Source of the DNA: Sediminibacterium ginsengisoli
GTDB lineage: Bacteria; Bacteroidota; Bacteroidia; Chitinophagales; Chitinophagaceae
DNA length: 64,000 bases
Assembly (NCBI RefSeq): GCF_900167075.1
Contig: NZ_FUWH01000005.1
Coordinates: forward strand, 192,670 to 256,669
Reading direction: 5' to 3'
Shown here piece by piece: positions 25,485 through 34,515 of the stretch (position 1 is the first letter of the stretch; each line of letters opens with the position of its first letter). A program made the position numbers and the translations under genes. Below the pieces are notes generated by a model, which had not been told where the DNA came from, ran no database searches, and saw nothing but the letters and a program-made list of their open reading frames with translations.

Positions 25485-26054
25485 ATGGGCAACAAAAGCA
25501 TTACTGATTATTCGTCCAAAGATCCAGATCCAAACCTGATGAGGGTTGGCGTATTACTCAAAGCAGGGAACTGGAAAACGCAGCTGACGGACCACGAATA
25601 TGAACTACTGATTGCCGGCATCCTGAATGATCGTGTGCAGCTGCATGAACTGGTGATCAACGGTTACCTGCTGAAAAAAGACAGTCTATACCTCGTAATC
25701 GAAACGCATTGTTCAGATGGCACAAGATCATTAAACCATGCATTCTCCCGGATGGAAGAAAGGGTACGCCAATATATGCAAACCCGCTGGCTTGCACGAA
25801 ATATACCGGCACCGGAAATATTGCCGGATACAACTGAAGATCAAACACCCTTTTTTGAAAGACATCCCTTAACTGATCAGCATCTGATACAACTGATCAC
25901 AGGCGGAAAAGCAACCTTACCATACAACGATCCTCATATCGCGGAAATAAAAGAATCCATACGCAGTGCACGTTTCTGTTCTGCGCTGGACTATGCCGGC
26001 GGGCAAGGGCCGGTTCTTGTTAAACTGATTAAACACAACAAGGAATCGCTTTAA
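25485..26054 (+). CDS. Unknown 189-aa protein, third gene of the coiled-coil operon
   Basis: A soluble mixed alpha/beta protein without signal peptide. The central pattern (LLIAGILNDRVQLHELVINGYLLKKDSLYLVIE followed by a helix LNHAFSRMEERVRQYM, given in two parts) is faintly reminiscent of the Y1/REP-associated transposase core. The HUH metal motif and a clear tyrosine context are missing, so I would not call it one. The C-terminal third has SARFCSALDYAGGQGPVLVK. It starts 12 bp after the preceding gene. Function unknown. Confidence 0.6.
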   Translation: MGNKSITDYSSKDPDPNLMRVGVLLKAGNWKTQLTDHEYELLIAGILNDRVQLHELVINGYLLKKDSLYLVIETHCSDGTRSLNHAFSRMEERVRQYMQTRWLARNIPAPEILPDTTEDQTPFFERHPLTDQHLIQLITGGKATLPYNDPHIAEIKESIRSARFCSALDYAGGQGPVLVKLIKHNKESL

Positions 26055-26122
26055 AATCCGAAATCGGGATTCGTATGCTTCCGATACCAAATAGTATGTA
26101 TTTTGTAAGAAAATAAAATACA

Positions 26123-26470
26123 ATGAAACACCTTATAGCAATTCTTTCACTCGTACTCATATCTGTATGCGGATCTGCACAGGATAAAAAAGCAAATTTT
26201 TCAAAAATTGACCCGGCTAAAAAAGTCCGGATTGCAGAAGTTTCCTGCGGGGAATGCCAGTTTAAAATGAAAGGCGAAGGATGTCATCTCGCTGTTCGCG
26301 TAAATGGCAAAAGTTACTGGGTAGATGGCGCAGATGTAGATTCCTTCGGAGATGCGCACGATAAGGAAACAGGTTTTTGCAATAAGATCCGCAAAGCAGA
26401 AATACAGGGCACGGTAAAGAACAACAGGTTTGAACTTACTTACCTGAAATTCACCGATAAGAAAAATTAG
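26123..26470 (+). CDS. DUF6370 family periplasmic protein
   Basis: A 115-aa protein with a signal peptide (residues 1-19, ending GSAQ). The conserved cysteine-rich motif VSCGECQFKMKGEGCHLAVR, the GKSYWVDGADVDSFGDAH segment and FCNKIRKAEIQG are characteristic of DUF6370. Four cysteines suggest metal binding or disulfides; no activity is known to me. It is separated from the preceding operon by 68 bp and converges with the response regulator gene, the stop codons lying 2 bp apart. Confidence 0.8.
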   Translation: MKHLIAILSLVLISVCGSAQDKKANFSKIDPAKKVRIAEVSCGECQFKMKGEGCHLAVRVNGKSYWVDGADVDSFGDAHDKETGFCNKIRKAEIQGTVKNNRFELTYLKFTDKKN

Positions 26471-26472
26471 GT

Positions 26473-27150
26473 TTACAGCATTCCTTTCTCATACACAAGT
26501 CTCAGTGCCTGCGCGCGGCTGTTGACATGCAGTTTCTGGTAAACATTGATCACGTGTTTCTTCGCTGTATTAACACTTATATGCAGCTGTTCGCCGATCT
26601 CTTTGTAGCCCAGGCCTTTGGCCAGTAACTGAAGTATTTCTTTTTCACGCTGGCTTAACTGGAAAAAGTCCGGAACGGTTTCCGGCTTTTGTTTTCCGAA
26701 AGAAATGTCTGGATTCTTCTGCACCAGCTGTAAAATTTTAAAAGCAATTCCTGGCGAAACCGGCCCTACACCACTTTCATACATCTGCCAGAGCACATCA
26801 GCTATATTGGCAGCGCTTTCATCTTTCAGCAGGTAGCCGCTGGCTCCGGCTTTGATGGCTTTGAATATTTTATCTTCATCGTCAAAAATCGTGAGTACCA
26901 CAAATTTGCAGGCCGGGTATAAAGAAGAACCCGAAGCAATAGCCGCTACGCCGTCCATATTGGGCATTTCCAGATCCATCAGCACTACATCGGGCAGCGC
27001 GGCTTCCGGCAGTCCCTGCATCTGAAGCAGAAAATCTTTTCCGTCGCTGGCCGCCATTACAATACTGAAGTGACCATGGCGGAGAAGCTTGTCTTTAAGG
27101 ATCTGCCTGTTGGAAGGTTTATCGTCTACTATGGCTACGGATATCGGCAT
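26473..27150 (-). CDS. NarL/FixJ-type response regulator
   Basis: A 225-aa protein: a receiver domain (1-125) with acidic pocket VDD, phosphoacceptor in DVVLMDLEMPN, the conserved T of VVLTIFDD and K of GYLLKDE. A LuxR-type HTH follows (~155-220: LSQREKEILQLLAKGLGYKE, SVNTAKKHVINVYQKL). It binds DNA when phosphorylated by its partner kinase. The gene lies 73 bp downstream of the sensor kinase gene on the same strand and almost certainly forms its operon and cognate pair. Confidence 0.93.
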   Translation of the reverse strand: MPISVAIVDDKPSNRQILKDKLLRHGHFSIVMAASDGKDFLLQMQGLPEAALPDVVLMDLEMPNMDGVAAIASGSSLYPACKFVVLTIFDDEDKIFKAIKAGASGYLLKDESAANIADVLWQMYESGVGPVSPGIAFKILQLVQKNPDISFGKQKPETVPDFFQLSQREKEILQLLAKGLGYKEIGEQLHISVNTAKKHVINVYQKLHVNSRAQALRLVYEKGML

Positions 27151-27223
27151 GTTATGAATTTAGTAACATCAACAGCACTAAGATAACTATTCCCGCATTG
27201 CGGATTATACTCCAAACGGATAA

Positions 27224-30202
27224 CTATACGCGAACCGTTATAGTAGTACCGGTGCTCTTTTCCGACTGCACTTCCAGCAGAAAGCCCGACTGCCCTGCCC
27301 TGTAACGCATATTCGCAAGGCCATCCCCCAAGCCTGTTGCTGTTTCTGCAAAACCACGGCCTTCGTCCCGTACTGTAAAAGTTGTATATCCGGATTCTGA
27401 CGAAGCGGAAAAATGAATCACAGTGGTATTACTATGCCGGATTGCATTATTCGTCGTTTCCTGGAGTATCCGGATCAGGTTAAGTGCGTCATTGTATGCG
27501 AGTAAGGTCTCTGTGATTGACTCATTTTCTACTGTAAAACTGATCTGCTGGTAGCTGCGCTGCATTTTACTGATAAAATTCTTAAACCTGAGCCATACTT
27601 CCGTGGTACTGATCTGTTCCTGCTTGAGTGTCCACATGGTATCACGTAATGCCAGCAGCATATCATCTGCTGCATCTTTGATTCGCATGCCGATGCTTTT
27701 ATCTGTTGTACCAGCATGATCGATCAGCAAGGATGCATTGTAAGAAAGCAGGTTCGCTTTTACACCGAGATCATCGTGCAGCTCACGGGAAATGCGTTCT
27801 TTTTCCTGCTGCACTTTTTCACGCAGGGCTAGCGCTGCAATCTTTTTCCGGTACTGCGCGCGCGTATACAGGTAAATGATTAACCCGGCAATAAAAACAA
27901 CAAGCACTGCGCATGCGATCACAAATAACCAGGACCTGTAAAAAGGGGGCTGCAGGTAAATGAGTACCGATGTCATTGAATCCGGCCTGCCCTTTATCCG
28001 TACCTGCAGGTTATATTCCCCGGGAGTGAGAACCAACTGCAGGTCATTCCTGCCGGTTGCAGAAAGCCATTCTTTTTCGTTTCCCAGTCGATACTCGTAT
28101 TCATTAGCGCCGGGTGTAAAAAAGTTGAATACCGAAAAAGATACCGAAAGGCTGTTGGTTCCTGCCGGCAGTTTGATCTTCCCGGGCAAAATATCGAACG
28201 GACTGAAAAGCACGCTATCGCCCGCCATCATTCCGGTGAAGTATACTTTCAGCTGGCGCTGTGTAGTGTCTGACATAGATGGATAAAAAGCGTTGAGCCC
28301 CGATATACCACCAAAGAATATTCTTCCATCGGCTGCATTATACATCGCACCGGTATTGAATTCGCTGCCCTGCAAACCATCTTTCTCTGAAAAACCGGCG
28401 AAACGCATTGTGTATATATCGAACTGGATGAGGCCACGGTTTGTACTGCCCCAGACATGGCCGGTGCTGTCTGCCGCCAGTGCATAAAAACAATTATCGG
28501 GCAAGTTATTCTTCCGGGTAAATGTTTGCACAAGCTTGCCTTTATTGAAAACAAAAAGTCCGTAATTGGTACCGATCCATAGCTGCCCTGCTTTATCACG
28601 TGTAATGGCAGTTACTTTCAATCCCCGCTCTGTCAACAGGCTGTCGCGCGTTTGTCCGGTACTGTCTACCTGTATCGCCTTGCCGGTAACACCTATCCAG
28701 AAACTGTTATTATTTTCCGCATACAGGGCGCTGGCTCCTAAAGGGAGATCCACTACAAAATCGATATAGATCTTATTGTTACGGTAGCTGATCCTGTGCA
28801 GTGCCATATCGAACAATTGCCAGAAGCGGTTATTGCCCAAAGGCGTTACAAAAGAGAGACTTTTGATCATCCTGAAATAAGCCGTATCTGAAATTCCGTT
28901 CCTGACTACTTCACAAAGCCTGGCGGTTCCTTTTTCCAGGTTCACATAAAAGGTTTTCTGCAGATCCGCAAATACCAGTAATTCGTACCGGCTCAATTGA
29001 TGTATGTAATTAATAACGCCATGTTTTCCCAGCATTCTGCCCATACGTTCGGTCAGTTCTTTTTTCTGCATGCCATACCTGTCGAACACCACGACATTGT
29101 CGAAATACAATCCTGCCCATATATCTCCCGTAAAAGCATCTGTATGAATGGTGCGGATAAAATTCTTTTCGGGTTGTGCAGACCGGTATAGCATAAAACT
29201 GTTGCCAGGCGTTGGGATCTGTACAAGGCCTTCTGCATTGGTACCGATCCATACATTACCGGTTCTGTCTTTGAGCAGGCAAAGCAATTTACCTTTCTGT
29301 ACCAGCGAACTGCCATCGGTTTGTGTGACGCGGCGTATTGAAAACCCGTTTCCCGTCTGCACATGAAAAACATCCGTTCCGATCCCTATAACATAGGTAT
29401 GATCATCCAGCTGCACACTTACCAGAGAATGATAGCGGTCGGCAAGTATATCTGAATTTGCAACGCGTCGAAGTGGTGCATCCTGGTCTTCAGCCAGATA
29501 AATGACACCTTTAGTGTCGATGAACAGAAACGCCCGTCCGAGTTTGCAGAAATCCCGGATACCGTCCGGAAGCGTTCTTATATCATTGATACGAAGGCTT
29601 GATGTATCCAGCCTTGCAAGATAAAGTCCGCCCAGACTGTCGTCATGGTGCAGCGCATAATAATCATTGGTTTTGAGTTTCGGGTAATCGATTGTCCAGA
29701 TCTTCCGGAAAGCGGGCTCCTTTTCGGTAGCGGGCTTAGTGAGTCCTGTTTTTTTATCAAATGCATAAATATGGCCAGACCGGTACAATATCCTGGAGCT
29801 GTCTGAAAAAACAGGATACATCAGCGTAAAGCCTGTTGAAGGAGCTGTATATACTGAAATATTTTTTTGACGCAGATCATATTTCGCAATATTATTTTTC
29901 TGAAAAATCCACAGAACCGGGCCTTCCTTCAGAAAAAAAGCAGCGCCGCGCTCCAGTGCTGCTCCCCCTTTCAGCTGTTCTGCATGCCGGAACTGGTAAC
30001 CATCGTAAAGGCATACACCGTTATCGGTGCTGATCCACAACCAGCCTTCATCATCCTGCACCATATCGTACACAGTGTTCTGCGGCAGGCCATTACCGGC
30101 ATTGAAATAACGGGCAGGCCAGTGTACGGACTGACCGGTAGCCGCACCGGCACACAGGTACAACATAAAAAGCAGCAGAAAGCATTTCATAAGCCTTATC
30201 AA
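27224..30202 (-). CDS. Sensor histidine kinase with Reg_prop propeller and Y_Y_Y domain (HPK7 type)
   Basis: A 992-aa membrane kinase. A signal peptide (1-24) is followed by a large periplasmic beta-propeller of Reg_prop repeats (NGLPQNTVYDMVQDDEGWLW, DRTGNVWIGTNAEGL, DKAGQLWIGTNYGLF, DSTGHVWGSTNRGLI) to about 640. Then come a Y_Y_Y domain (~670-745), one transmembrane helix (~758-780), a HisKA_3 dimerisation helix with phosphoacceptor in ERISRELHDDLG, and a HATPase (ETTNNAIRHSN, DEGRGF, GLANMRYRA). Such sensors in Bacteroidota typically sense extracellular or periplasmic polysaccharide cues; no polysaccharide locus adjoins here. Confidence 0.93.
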   Translation of the reverse strand: MIRLMKCFLLLFMLYLCAGAATGQSVHWPARYFNAGNGLPQNTVYDMVQDDEGWLWISTDNGVCLYDGYQFRHAEQLKGGAALERGAAFFLKEGPVLWIFQKNNIAKYDLRQKNISVYTAPSTGFTLMYPVFSDSSRILYRSGHIYAFDKKTGLTKPATEKEPAFRKIWTIDYPKLKTNDYYALHHDDSLGGLYLARLDTSSLRINDIRTLPDGIRDFCKLGRAFLFIDTKGVIYLAEDQDAPLRRVANSDILADRYHSLVSVQLDDHTYVIGIGTDVFHVQTGNGFSIRRVTQTDGSSLVQKGKLLCLLKDRTGNVWIGTNAEGLVQIPTPGNSFMLYRSAQPEKNFIRTIHTDAFTGDIWAGLYFDNVVVFDRYGMQKKELTERMGRMLGKHGVINYIHQLSRYELLVFADLQKTFYVNLEKGTARLCEVVRNGISDTAYFRMIKSLSFVTPLGNNRFWQLFDMALHRISYRNNKIYIDFVVDLPLGASALYAENNNSFWIGVTGKAIQVDSTGQTRDSLLTERGLKVTAITRDKAGQLWIGTNYGLFVFNKGKLVQTFTRKNNLPDNCFYALAADSTGHVWGSTNRGLIQFDIYTMRFAGFSEKDGLQGSEFNTGAMYNAADGRIFFGGISGLNAFYPSMSDTTQRQLKVYFTGMMAGDSVLFSPFDILPGKIKLPAGTNSLSVSFSVFNFFTPGANEYEYRLGNEKEWLSATGRNDLQLVLTPGEYNLQVRIKGRPDSMTSVLIYLQPPFYRSWLFVIACAVLVVFIAGLIIYLYTRAQYRKKIAALALREKVQQEKERISRELHDDLGVKANLLSYNASLLIDHAGTTDKSIGMRIKDAADDMLLALRDTMWTLKQEQISTTEVWLRFKNFISKMQRSYQQISFTVENESITETLLAYNDALNLIRILQETTNNAIRHSNTTVIHFSASSESGYTTFTVRDEGRGFAETATGLGDGLANMRYRAGQSGFLLEVQSEKSTGTTITVRV

Positions 30203-30304
30203 AATAAAGAATATCTGCGAGCTGCAAATGAAATGTTACAGACTATCCGAATGGAGTATTGCACGCGCCATGGGTTTATGTGATTTTTCACCCAAAATTT
30301 TGTA

Positions 30305-32293
30305 ATGAACCGATATTTAACTGCTGCACTGCTCACATTATTCTTTTTTTCCAGCTCTGCCCAAATGTTGTCCACTACTATCCTTAAAGATGATTTTACG
30401 GATAACCGTTTTGGCTGGGCCATTAACAAAACAGATTCCGTGGAATATGAAGTAACCGGGGGAAAATATATCCTTACTAATAAGTCCGTCGGTGGTTATA
30501 AAAGCATGCGGAATTTATGGGTAAACAGGAGCCTGCCCTACTCCGTAAGTGCCAGCGCTACCTGGTTCTCCGGGTCAACAGACAGGGGTTATGGAATTTT
30601 TGTTAACGGAGGAATCGGTGCCGGTAACGGTATCGAATTCGCCGTATCGGGTAATGGTTATTACCGCGTAATCGTTACTTCAGGCACCATTACGATACCG
30701 GTTTCCAAAGGCTGGAAAAAAAGCCAGTTTGTTAGAACAGGTTCAGGAAGCCCCAATGTACTCCGCATCGATGTAACCGGCGATTATTACACTTTTTACC
30801 TGAACGAGAATATTGTAGATACAGCCACACTGAAGAATGTACCGCTGGGCGCCAGAACAGGGTTTATTGTTTACCACAGGCAACAGATCCTGTTCGACGA
30901 TTTTGAGGCAAAACAATGGAACAATGACGCTGTATTGCCAGGAAAGATCGTTAACAAGACCTCTGCATTTGCAGGGCCGGTTGCTGCGAAACCGGTTGCC
31001 TCACCCAAAGGAAAAATGCAGAGTTATTATTACGACGCTACCGGTAAAAAAACATCCGCTGCAACTGTTCCGGCTGACGATGAAGATGATGACTGGGATT
31101 TGTTTGAGAGTGACATGTCTGCTAAAGTAGGACTTACCGATAAAGATGGTTACCGCCTGCTTGACCCGCTTTACAAGTACATATCGGAGTTTGCAGAAGG
31201 ACGTTCTTTTATGGCCGTTCATGACACTTCGTATGCCCTGGTAGACGAACAACTGAACAGGCTTACGCCTTTTGTATTCGATCATGCTGCTTACTTTAAT
31301 AATGGCTATGCGATTGTATCGCTGGGAAGATTAAAAGGCATGATCGACAAAAACGGGAAAACCCTGCTTCCTTTTATTTACGGACACCTGAGTAAACCTG
31401 AGAATGGTATCCTGTATGCGGAGCTGAATGGCAAGGCGGGCATCATTACTGTTACAGGCCAGGAACTGGTACCCTTCGGAAAGATCCCCCTTGCCAGGAA
31501 TAACTATTATGGCCTGAACAACGGTCTGCTTGCTTCTGCAGATTCGCTCGGAAAGAAATATGGCATAATCGATAAAACAGGCAAATGGGTGGCAGAGCCG
31601 GTTTACACAAGTATTGTAACTTACCCGGAAGGATTTTATGTTGTTGGCGTAGCGAATCCTAAAGTGGCCGGCGCAACATTGTACGGACTGATGGATAAAA
31701 ATGCGAAGTTCATCCTTCAGCCCGTTCATGGGAGGATCAGCGTTTTCAAGAACGCAATCATCCTTGGCAATGAGCAGGCAGGCATGAGTACAGCCGACTT
31801 CAGGGAAAAAATAAAAGCCCGTTATGGCCTGGCCGACAAAACCGGAAAACTGCTTACAGATATGAAATACCTGCGTATTTCCGGCTATGGCGATACCACT
31901 TCCTATTTCACTGCCGTTGCAGAACTGAAAACGGATCCATTCAACCGTTTCGGCACTGCAGGTTTGCTGGATAAAAGAGGCAAAGAAGTGATCCCATGTA
32001 TTTATGAGAATAAGATCAGTGTGGACGAAAAGCAATACGGCAATGAAACAGCTGAATATACAGAAGGATTGATCAACCTGTATAAAGATGGCAAATACGG
32101 TTATATGAATGCCGCAGGAAAAGTTGTTATTCCCTTCATATATACCAGCGCCTATCCATTTTACGACGGGCAGGCAGCAGTAACAAAAGACGGAAAGAAG
32201 ACCTACGTAGACAAGACCGGTAAAGAAAAAGAATACTCATTGGCGGGTGGTATGTATGACACACGTTATGAATTACCGCCGATACGTAAATAG
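30305..32293 (+). CDS. Secreted WG-repeat protein with N-terminal jelly-roll domain
   Basis: A 662-aa exported protein (signal peptide 1-20). Residues ~27-205 form a LamG/DUF1080-like beta-sandwich (DDFTDNRFGWAINKTD, GIEFAVSGNGYYRVIV, ILFDDFEAKQWN). An acidic linker (DDEDDDWD) leads to many WG-type repeats (residues ~280-650: KYGIIDKTGKWVAEPVYTSI, YGLMDKNAKFILQP, KYGYMNAAGKVVIPFIY). WG repeats form beta-propeller or solenoid surfaces whose function is mostly unknown. It is followed 80 bp later by the MORN gene, with which it may be co-expressed. Confidence 0.82.
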   Translation: MNRYLTAALLTLFFFSSSAQMLSTTILKDDFTDNRFGWAINKTDSVEYEVTGGKYILTNKSVGGYKSMRNLWVNRSLPYSVSASATWFSGSTDRGYGIFVNGGIGAGNGIEFAVSGNGYYRVIVTSGTITIPVSKGWKKSQFVRTGSGSPNVLRIDVTGDYYTFYLNENIVDTATLKNVPLGARTGFIVYHRQQILFDDFEAKQWNNDAVLPGKIVNKTSAFAGPVAAKPVASPKGKMQSYYYDATGKKTSAATVPADDEDDDWDLFESDMSAKVGLTDKDGYRLLDPLYKYISEFAEGRSFMAVHDTSYALVDEQLNRLTPFVFDHAAYFNNGYAIVSLGRLKGMIDKNGKTLLPFIYGHLSKPENGILYAELNGKAGIITVTGQELVPFGKIPLARNNYYGLNNGLLASADSLGKKYGIIDKTGKWVAEPVYTSIVTYPEGFYVVGVANPKVAGATLYGLMDKNAKFILQPVHGRISVFKNAIILGNEQAGMSTADFREKIKARYGLADKTGKLLTDMKYLRISGYGDTTSYFTAVAELKTDPFNRFGTAGLLDKRGKEVIPCIYENKISVDEKQYGNETAEYTEGLINLYKDGKYGYMNAAGKVVIPFIYTSAYPFYDGQAAVTKDGKKTYVDKTGKEKEYSLAGGMYDTRYELPPIRK

Positions 32294-32373
32294 TATACAA
32301 TAATCCTGAGCCGGCAAACATGATTCACTGCCGGTTCGGGACTGAATGATTTTTACTGACAAATATTTCGAGC

Positions 32374-34335
32374 ATGTTCAGAAAAAAAATAACCGGGATT
32401 TTGATACTGGTATGTTCAGCTGTTGCGCTATCATCCAGTGCGCAATCCGTACATTTCAATTTCTACAATTATCTCTACAATAAACCAATACATAAATCTG
32501 CATCAGGACTGGATTCCGTGTATGGGGAATACCTGCATTTCCCGTTTACAGGCAAGCCGCAAAATTACCGTTACACCGGCCAGCTGAAAAATGGCCTTCC
32601 GGATGGCATAGGCACTTTTATTGTTGGCTATAACGGAATGATAAAATATGCAGGCGAATGGAAAGAAGGAATGCCGCATGGAACAGGAACTTTTGAGAAC
32701 CATGACCTCTATCATTATGCATTCAGGGGTGAGTTTATAAAAGGCAAGCCGGTAAACGGCCTGGTTGTTTATGGTTACGATGATCATTTCAAGCCTACTA
32801 TTTTTTATAGCGGAGACGTTTCATTCGATCCGGGCAATCCGCTGAAACTGGTCCCCCACGGTTATGGAACGATGTATGTAGCGCTGAATGCCAGTGATAA
32901 TTCTACTGTTCCGGGCAGTTTCTGCGAAGGACAATTTCATTATGGAAAACCAACCGGTTTTTCGGTATATAACAAGAATGCTTACCGTACCAGTCTGCAG
33001 GCTGGCCTGCTGATGGCAGGCGTGGAAGTAAAGCAGTTCTCCGATCTCGGCTTTCATGCAGACGTACTGGAAGGAAACTGGAAGATCCCGGCAGAAGGGA
33101 CTTCAGTGATCAAACAATTGCTGCCGGATATCAATAAGGCTGTTTTCGACACGCTCAACGTCAATATTTTTTCAACCTATTATGGTTTCACACTCAATGG
33201 CCTTCCTTACGGACCGGGAACCGTTGTATATAAAGACGGGTTCCGCGATCCCGGGTTCTGGAAAAATGGCGAGCAGATCTCACCCAGATCCTTACTGGCT
33301 GCGTTATTGCCAGACTCGTCTGTACTGACACCCGTAACACGGATTGAAATGCACCCGGTATTTAAACTGGTGGTAAACAAAAGAAAACGCACCGAAGAGT
33401 GGGTAGTATCCTATGAAAAAAAACCTGTAAACTATTATGCTCCCTGGGTCAGCGGGCAGCCGGTTGGTTATGGCTGGAAGGTTGATAGCGGTACAAATGC
33501 CATACCGGTTGCCGCTGAATTTACAGGTAACAGGAATGAAAAAGAGTGGAATGCTGAACTGAGTTTTGCACAGGCCCCGGCAGAATATGCAAGGTCTAAG
33601 GGTTATACCAATGGGTTAGAATGGTTCCGGGGGATCTCATTTGAAACTTTTTCAGGCACCTCATATCCTGTTGCATTTAAAAAAGACGGAACGGCGGCCT
33701 ATTATGACAGTGTTCGCTTCCGCGGCGTTCAGTTCCGCCCTACTGCCTCGCTGTTTGAGCCAACCATGTTCAGCAAGTCTATGCAGGAGTACAGGAAAAA
33801 AGAATCAGCCAAAATCGGCATTTACAATAGCATACTTAATAAAAGACCTAAAGCCTACATGAGGCTGATCACCTTTTATCCGGGCGATATCAGCCGGACA
33901 CAAATAACTACTGCTTCCGGAACGCTGAAAGGCAGCATGATGCCGAAAGCAGCCATACAGGCAGGCGACAATGTACTTGTATCGGGCGGGAAATTTGCAC
34001 TTGCAACAGAGGCAGGTATGGCACCAGGCTATGCGATCGAAAAAAACGGTTTCTATTATATAGTACGTGATTATACACTTGAGGAAAGCTTTTCGGAATC
34101 TTTCTGTTCAGCATGCAATGGAACCGGTGGTTCGAGCACCACCAAAAGTGCACAGGTATCTTTTGGTTCTACAGCCAGCGTTAACTACAACCTTCCTAAT
34201 TACAGCAATGGCGCACTGGTCTTCACACCAAAATATACAACCATCGGCGTTTATACTGTCAAAAACACATGCAATGTGTGTAAAGGCAAGGCTTACAGCA
34301 AAACAAACACAACAAGGGTAGAAATAAAATATTAA
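32374..34335 (+). CDS. Exported MORN-repeat protein with C-terminal CxxC zinc-ribbon-like pair
   Basis: A 653-aa protein with signal peptide (1-23). MORN-like repeats occupy ~65-135 (YRYTGQLKNGLPDGIGTFIV, KYAGEWKEGMPHGTGTFEN) with further diverged repeats to ~300. The central region has no recognised domain. Near the C-terminus two CxxC pairs (C578-x-x-C581-NGTGG and C633-x-x-C636-KGKAY) flank a 50-residue Ser/Thr/Asn-rich loop, resembling a DnaJ-type zinc-binding module. Combining MORN repeats, export and a zinc ribbon is unusual. A 19-bp inverted-repeat terminator follows. Confidence 0.72.
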   Translation: MFRKKITGILILVCSAVALSSSAQSVHFNFYNYLYNKPIHKSASGLDSVYGEYLHFPFTGKPQNYRYTGQLKNGLPDGIGTFIVGYNGMIKYAGEWKEGMPHGTGTFENHDLYHYAFRGEFIKGKPVNGLVVYGYDDHFKPTIFYSGDVSFDPGNPLKLVPHGYGTMYVALNASDNSTVPGSFCEGQFHYGKPTGFSVYNKNAYRTSLQAGLLMAGVEVKQFSDLGFHADVLEGNWKIPAEGTSVIKQLLPDINKAVFDTLNVNIFSTYYGFTLNGLPYGPGTVVYKDGFRDPGFWKNGEQISPRSLLAALLPDSSVLTPVTRIEMHPVFKLVVNKRKRTEEWVVSYEKKPVNYYAPWVSGQPVGYGWKVDSGTNAIPVAAEFTGNRNEKEWNAELSFAQAPAEYARSKGYTNGLEWFRGISFETFSGTSYPVAFKKDGTAAYYDSVRFRGVQFRPTASLFEPTMFSKSMQEYRKKESAKIGIYNSILNKRPKAYMRLITFYPGDISRTQITTASGTLKGSMMPKAAIQAGDNVLVSGGKFALATEAGMAPGYAIEKNGFYYIVRDYTLEESFSESFCSACNGTGGSSTTKSAQVSFGSTASVNYNLPNYSNGALVFTPKYTTIGVYTVKNTCNVCKGKAYSKTNTTRVEIKY

Positions 34336-34350
34336 AGAACATTCAAGATT

Positions 34351-34392
34351 CAATTGCTTAAACGGGGAATCTATTCCCCGTTTAAGCAATTG
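34351..34392. terminator. Terminator palindrome after the MORN gene
   Basis: Perfect 19-bp arms (CAATTGCTTAAACGGGGAA and its complement) around a 4-nt TCTA loop, an unusually long perfect hairpin. The T-run on the plus strand is weak. Confidence 0.7.
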
Positions 34393-34515
34393 TTATAATT
34401 AATCAGTTGCCGATGTTTAAACACTGGACTAGTTGTAAAATTATTCGGTATTCATTTTTACTGTTTTAATCTCTTTTTAACCGCTATATGGTTGAAATAA
34501 GCTTATCTTGAATTC

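Noticed and set aside
16507-26054. A full contractile injection system around the DUF4157 effector
   Set aside because: No sheath, tube, baseplate, spike or AAA+ ATPase genes are recognisable anywhere in the window; only the effector is supported.
25485-26054. Calling the 189-aa protein a REP-associated transposase
   Set aside because: The HUH motif and catalytic tyrosine context are absent; resemblance is only in the hydrophobic pattern.
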